NCBI RefSeq assembly: GCF_026624755.1
Contig: NZ_JAPMXC010000001.1
Span: 930,001-994,000, forward strand
Direction of reading: 5' to 3'
DNA length: 64,000 nt
Source: Robbsia betulipollinis
Lineage (GTDB): Bacteria > Pseudomonadota > Gammaproteobacteria > Burkholderiales > Burkholderiaceae
Positions 60,019-64,000 of the stretch are shown piece after piece (position 1 is the stretch's first letter; each line of letters begins with the position of its first letter). The notes under the pieces are model-generated. The model saw only the letters and a list, made by a program, of their open reading frames with translations. It did not search any database and had not been told where the DNA came from. Both the position numbers and the translations under genes were made by a program.

Positions 60019-60230
60019 CCTTCGCGACTGTGGTGACCAACGGCGCGCGTGGCGATTCCGCCGGCACGCGCCTAGAATAGAGAGACAGGGCCGGCCATTG
60101 CGCCCGCCCCTGCCGAAGCCGCTGGACCTGCGGGCAGAACGCGCCCCCGTCCCGCCACTTCGCGCCGGGGCAGGAAACGCTGGCCGGCCTCGGAAAACGC
60201 CCACCCATGCCCGTTTTTGGAGAGATTTTC

Positions 60231-61214
60231 ATGGCTAATGCCCCGAAGCGCGTCGCCGTCACCGGCGCCGCCGGTCAGATCGGTTATTCCCTGCTGTTTC
60301 GCATCGCCAGCGGCGCGATGCTCGGCCCCGACCAGCCGGTCATCCTCCAGCTGCTCGACCTGCCGCAGGCACAGGGCGCGGTGAAGGGCGTGGTGATGGA
60401 GCTGGAAGACTGCGCATTCCCGCTACTGCAGGGCGTGGTCGTCACGGACGACCCGAAGGTTGCGTTCAAGGATGCCGACATCGCCCTGCTGGTGGGCGCG
60501 CGGCCGCGCAGCAAGGGCATGGAGCGCAAGGATCTGCTCAGCGCCAACGCCGAGATCTTCACGGTGCAGGGCCGTGCGCTGAACGAGGTCGCGAGCCGCG
60601 ACGTGAAGGTGCTGGTGGTGGGCAACCCGGCGAACACGAACGCGTACATCGCGATGAAATCCGCGCCGGACCTGCCGAAGAAGAATTTCACCGCGATGCT
60701 GCGCCTGGACCATAACCGCGCGCTGTCGCAGTTGTCGGCGAAATCCGGCAAGCCGGTCGCCAGCATCGAGAAGCTGATCGTCTGGGGCAACCATTCGCCG
60801 ACGATGTATCCGGACATCCGTTTCGCGACCGCCGACGGCGCGGGCCTGAAACAGCTGATCGACGACGACGCCTGGAACAACGACGTCTTCATTCCGACCG
60901 TCGGCAAGCGCGGTGGCGCGATCATCGAGGCGCGCGGTCTGTCGTCGGCGGCCTCGGCGGCGAACGCGGCCATCGATCACGTGCGTGACTGGGTACTGGG
61001 CAGCCAGGGCAAGTGGGTCACGATGGGCATTCCGTCGTCGGGCGCCTACGGCATTCCCGAAGACATCGTTTTCGGCATGCCGGTGACCACCGAGAATGGC
61101 GAGTACAAGTTGGTCGAGGGCCTGGAGATCGACGCCTTCTCGAAGGAAAAGATCGCCAAGACACTCGATGAACTGCGTGAAGAGCAGGACGGCGTCAAGC
61201 ATCTGCTGGGTTGA
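60231..61214 (+). CDS. mdh: Malate dehydrogenase
   Basis: A 327-residue NAD-dependent malate dehydrogenase of the LDH-like group. NAD motif [19 protein letters not shown], substrate Arg region [38 protein letters not shown] and the catalytic His in [18 protein letters not shown] eight bases before the ATG at 60231 fixes the start; an in-frame ATG at 60207 has no ribosome site. A strong hairpin follows the stop. Confidence 0.97.
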   Translation: MANAPKRVAVTGAAGQIGYSLLFRIASGAMLGPDQPVILQLLDLPQAQGAVKGVVMELEDCAFPLLQGVVVTDDPKVAFKDADIALLVGARPRSKGMERKDLLSANAEIFTVQGRALNEVASRDVKVLVVGNPANTNAYIAMKSAPDLPKKNFTAMLRLDHNRALSQLSAKSGKPVASIEKLIVWGNHSPTMYPDIRFATADGAGLKQLIDDDAWNNDVFIPTVGKRGGAIIEARGLSSAASAANAAIDHVRDWVLGSQGKWVTMGIPSSGAYGIPEDIVFGMPVTTENGEYKLVEGLEIDAFSKEKIAKTLDELREEQDGVKHLLG

Positions 61215-61233
61215 TTGCCGCAGGTGAACGGAG

Positions 61234-61266
61234 CGCCGCCGCCCGGTTCGCCGGCGCGGCGGCGCA
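61234..61266 (+). terminator. GC hairpin with TTCG loop behind mdh
   Basis: GCGCCGCCGC (61234-61243) and GCGGCGGCGC (61257-61266) are perfect complements; inside, CCGG-TTCG-CCGG adds a stem with a stable TTCG tetraloop. It begins 20 bases after the mdh stop. There is no U-tract, so it may limit rather than end transcription into the aldolase gene. Confidence 0.5.
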
Positions 61267-61360
61267 ATTCGGCCCGAACGGGCCTGGTGCTCCGCCATGT
61301 GACCCCTCTCCGCCCAAGGCGGCACGCGGTCATCCCGGGCCGAGCTGTCGAGCCGACGCC

Positions 61361-62365
61361 ATGCGCGTGCTGCAACCCGCTCAAGTGCTGTACGACGGCG
61401 ATGCGCCGCCCATCCTGCTGCCGGCCTGCGATCATTACGCGGGCAGCGAAAAGCTGATGCGCCGTTCGCTCGCGCTGCAACGGCAACTGGGCCCGGTGTT
61501 CGACGTCACCCTCGACTGCGAGGACGGCGCCGAGGTGGGCCACGAAGCGGCGCACGCCGAAATGGCCGCGTCGCTGCTGGACGGCAGCGACAACGCGCAC
61601 GGCCGCGTCGGCCTGCGAATCCACGATTTTCGCCATTCCGCCTGGCGCGACGACGTGCGCATCGTATTGCAGCACGCGCGACGCGCGCCGGCTTACATTA
61701 CGCTGCCGAAGGTGCGCGGCGTGGCCGAGGCCGCGCAGATGTGCGCGTATGTCGAAACGGCGCGGTGCCATGCCGGCATCGGCCGTGCGATTCCCATCCA
61801 CGTCTTGATCGAGACGCACGGCGCGCTGGCCGACGCGGCGGCGATCGCCGCGTTGCCGCCGGTCGAGGCGCTGAGCTTCGGCCTGATGGATTTCGTCTCC
61901 GCCCACCACGGCGCGATTCCGGACAGCGCCATGCGCTCCCCCGGACAATTCGAGCACCCGCTGGTGATGCGCGCGAAGCTGGCCATTGCCGCGGCATGCC
62001 ATGCGCATGGCAAGGTGCCCTCGCACAATGTCAGCACCGCCTTGCGTGATCCGGACGCCGTCGCCGACGATGCGCGCCGGGCACGCGATCAATTCGGTTT
62101 CACGCGGATGTGGAGTATCCACCCGGAACAGGTCGCGCCGATCGTCGCCGCGTTCGCGCCTCACGACGACGACATCGCGCTGGCCACCGACATTCTCGAT
62201 GCCGCGACGCGCGCCGGCTGGGGACCGATCCGGCATCGGGACCGCCTGCACGATCGCGCCAGTTACCGCTATTACTGGTCGGTCCTGCGGCGCGCGCGGC
62301 GGGCGGGCCGGCCGCTACCGCCGCGCGCCGCGGACTTTTTTCCGGCAGCCGACGATGCGCAATGA
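61361..62365 (+). CDS. HpcH/HpaI aldolase or citrate-lyase beta-like protein
   Basis: A 334-residue CitE-like TIM-barrel protein. Marks: FDVTLDCEDGAEVGHE (acidic metal site), YITLPKVRGVAEA, IHVLIETHGALADAAAIAALP (in parts; the conserved Glu), EALSFGLMDFVSAHHGAIP (metal Asp) and GFTRMWSIHPEQV. Family members cleave or form CoA esters of malate, citramalate or related acids; the substrate here is not evident. Such genes commonly sit next to mdh in Burkholderia. The ATG at 61361 has only a weak ribosome site. Confidence 0.85.
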   Translation: MRVLQPAQVLYDGDAPPILLPACDHYAGSEKLMRRSLALQRQLGPVFDVTLDCEDGAEVGHEAAHAEMAASLLDGSDNAHGRVGLRIHDFRHSAWRDDVRIVLQHARRAPAYITLPKVRGVAEAAQMCAYVETARCHAGIGRAIPIHVLIETHGALADAAAIAALPPVEALSFGLMDFVSAHHGAIPDSAMRSPGQFEHPLVMRAKLAIAAACHAHGKVPSHNVSTALRDPDAVADDARRARDQFGFTRMWSIHPEQVAPIVAAFAPHDDDIALATDILDAATRAGWGPIRHRDRLHDRASYRYYWSVLRRARRAGRPLPPRAADFFPAADDAQ

Positions 62366-62551
62366 CAACGCCTGGCGTACGCTCCGGGGCCGGCGGCACG
62401 CAAATTTCAAGAGAGCGGGCACCGAATGCGCCAGAATAGCGCCTGCGTTCGGAAACACCGGCCTGGCTCCGCATTCCGCGGCGCCTGTCGGGCTTCGATG
62501 CTCCCCCGTGGCACGACTCTCAAACGACACATCTGAAAGGTTATTTTGAAA

Positions 62552-63094
62552 ATGAAGAAAGTGATGGCCGCAGTTCTCGCCGGCGCCTGCATGTTGGCAG
62601 CGAGCGGATTCTCCACGCAGGCATTCGCGCAGATCACCATTACCGGCCCAGCGGCGGCGAAGAAAAAAGCCCCGAAGAAAGCCCCCCAGAAAACCGTGAA
62701 GAAGAGCGAACGCCGCGCCTCGCGCCACGCTGGCCGCAAAACGGCCGTCGCCGCCGCGCCGGTTGCCGCGACGATGCCCGCCGGCGCCGAGAAATGGCGC
62801 TGCGACGACAACGCCAACCTCTTCCTGGCCGGCGACATGAAGCGCGACCAGATCCTCACGCTGTTCTGGGACGGCCGCAACTACAAGCTGCCGCGCGTGC
62901 CGACCACGACCGGCGCGGACCGTTTCTACGATCCCGCATCGGGCATGGATCTGGTGGTGATTCCCGTCAAGGCCATGCTGTTCAACGACCGCGGCGACCG
63001 TACCCGCCTGGCCGACGAATGCAAGACGACGGCGATGCTGGAACAGAACGCTCCCGCGCCGACGCAGGCGAACGAGTTGCTGCCCAACAAGTAA
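62552..63094 (+). CDS. Exported MliC-like protein with basic linker
   Basis: A 180-residue protein (182 if the TTG at 62546, better spaced from AAAGG, is used). Residues 1-27 are a signal peptide (VMAAVLAGACMLAASGF, cleavage after AFA). Residues about 34-72 are a Lys/Ala/Pro/Arg-rich linker (AAAKKKAPKKAPQKTVKK) like a histone H1 tail. The C-terminal 95 residues (EKWRCDDNANLFL, LTLFWDGRNYKLPRV, TGADRFYDPASGMDLVVIPVKAMLF, LADECKT) have the spacing and two Cys of MliC-type lysozyme-inhibitor domains. The family call is inference. It lies between the aldolase gene and acnA. Confidence 0.65.
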   Translation: MKKVMAAVLAGACMLAASGFSTQAFAQITITGPAAAKKKAPKKAPQKTVKKSERRASRHAGRKTAVAAAPVAATMPAGAEKWRCDDNANLFLAGDMKRDQILTLFWDGRNYKLPRVPTTTGADRFYDPASGMDLVVIPVKAMLFNDRGDRTRLADECKTTAMLEQNAPAPTQANELLPNK

Positions 63095-63207
63095 CGCACA
63101 AAAAATAAGGCACCGCACCCGGTCCCCGCATTCCGCGGGAACCGGGCCGCGGACCACTCCTCCCCTCGAGACACGCGGTAACGACGCGTCAACACCAAGG
63201 ACAAACC

Positions 63208-64000
<793 letters not shown>

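Overview
The window is GC-rich throughout and nearly fully coding. Gene order and protein sequences point to a betaproteobacterium of the Burkholderiaceae (Burkholderia sensu lato). The main evidence is the chain asd, fimV-like, truA, trpF, trpB, DNA methyltransferase, trpA, accD, folC, SPOR protein, cvpA, purF, metZ; the leuCDB block; the sdhCDAB-sdhE-gltA block; and a GntR regulator divergent from mdh, aldolase and acnA. I saw no rRNA, tRNA, CRISPR array, phage or complete insertion sequence. The species cannot be fixed from the sequence alone.

Layout. (1) 1-8.1 kb, accessory-looking: a partial DUF4096 transposase-type protein, a small secreted protein, a YdcF-like membrane protein, a small acidic conserved protein, a 15-bp tandem repeat, bamC, an unknown gene, a degenerate EAL-domain protein, a gene behind a near-perfect Fur box, a DUF3309 membrane peptide and topoisomerase IB. 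(2) 8.4-29.6 kb: one co-directional 21-kb operon for glycogen and trehalose (glgA, glgE, treS-maltokinase, glgB, glgX, treZ, malQ, treY), several genes joined by ATGA overlaps. (3) 29.6-36.4 kb: a degenerate histidine kinase, FKBP and nagA, then a four-gene osmoprotectant ABC transporter and about 0.6 kb of non-coding DNA. (4) 36.4-53.7 kb, minus strand: 16 biosynthetic and envelope genes (leucine, lysine/threonine branch, tryptophan, fatty acid, folate, purine and methionine synthesis). (5) 53.9-64 kb: TCA-cycle region, with gltA-sdh on the minus strand and mdh-aldolase-MliC-like-acnA on the plus strand around a GntR regulator.

How they fit together. Region 2 encodes two routes to trehalose (TreS from maltose; TreYZ from glucan) and a route from trehalose back to alpha-glucan (TreS, maltokinase, GlgE, GlgB), plus debranching and disproportionation (GlgX, MalQ). 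With the betaine-type transporter of region 3 it forms a compatible-solute neighbourhood. Region 5 places most of the TCA cycle around one GntR gene with a palindromic candidate operator in front of the mdh promoter.

The points most worth a second look are: a terminator-like hairpin behind bamC with one arm tandemly amplified; GlgE fused to an apparently inactive GH13-like half; an acidic insert inside MalQ; two short leader ORFs overlapping downstream starts by four bases; the Fur-box gene of unknown function; an ATPase-degenerate histidine kinase; a shortened FimV; an orphan DNA methyltransferase inside the trp genes; and an MliC-like secreted protein with a histone-H1-like linker.
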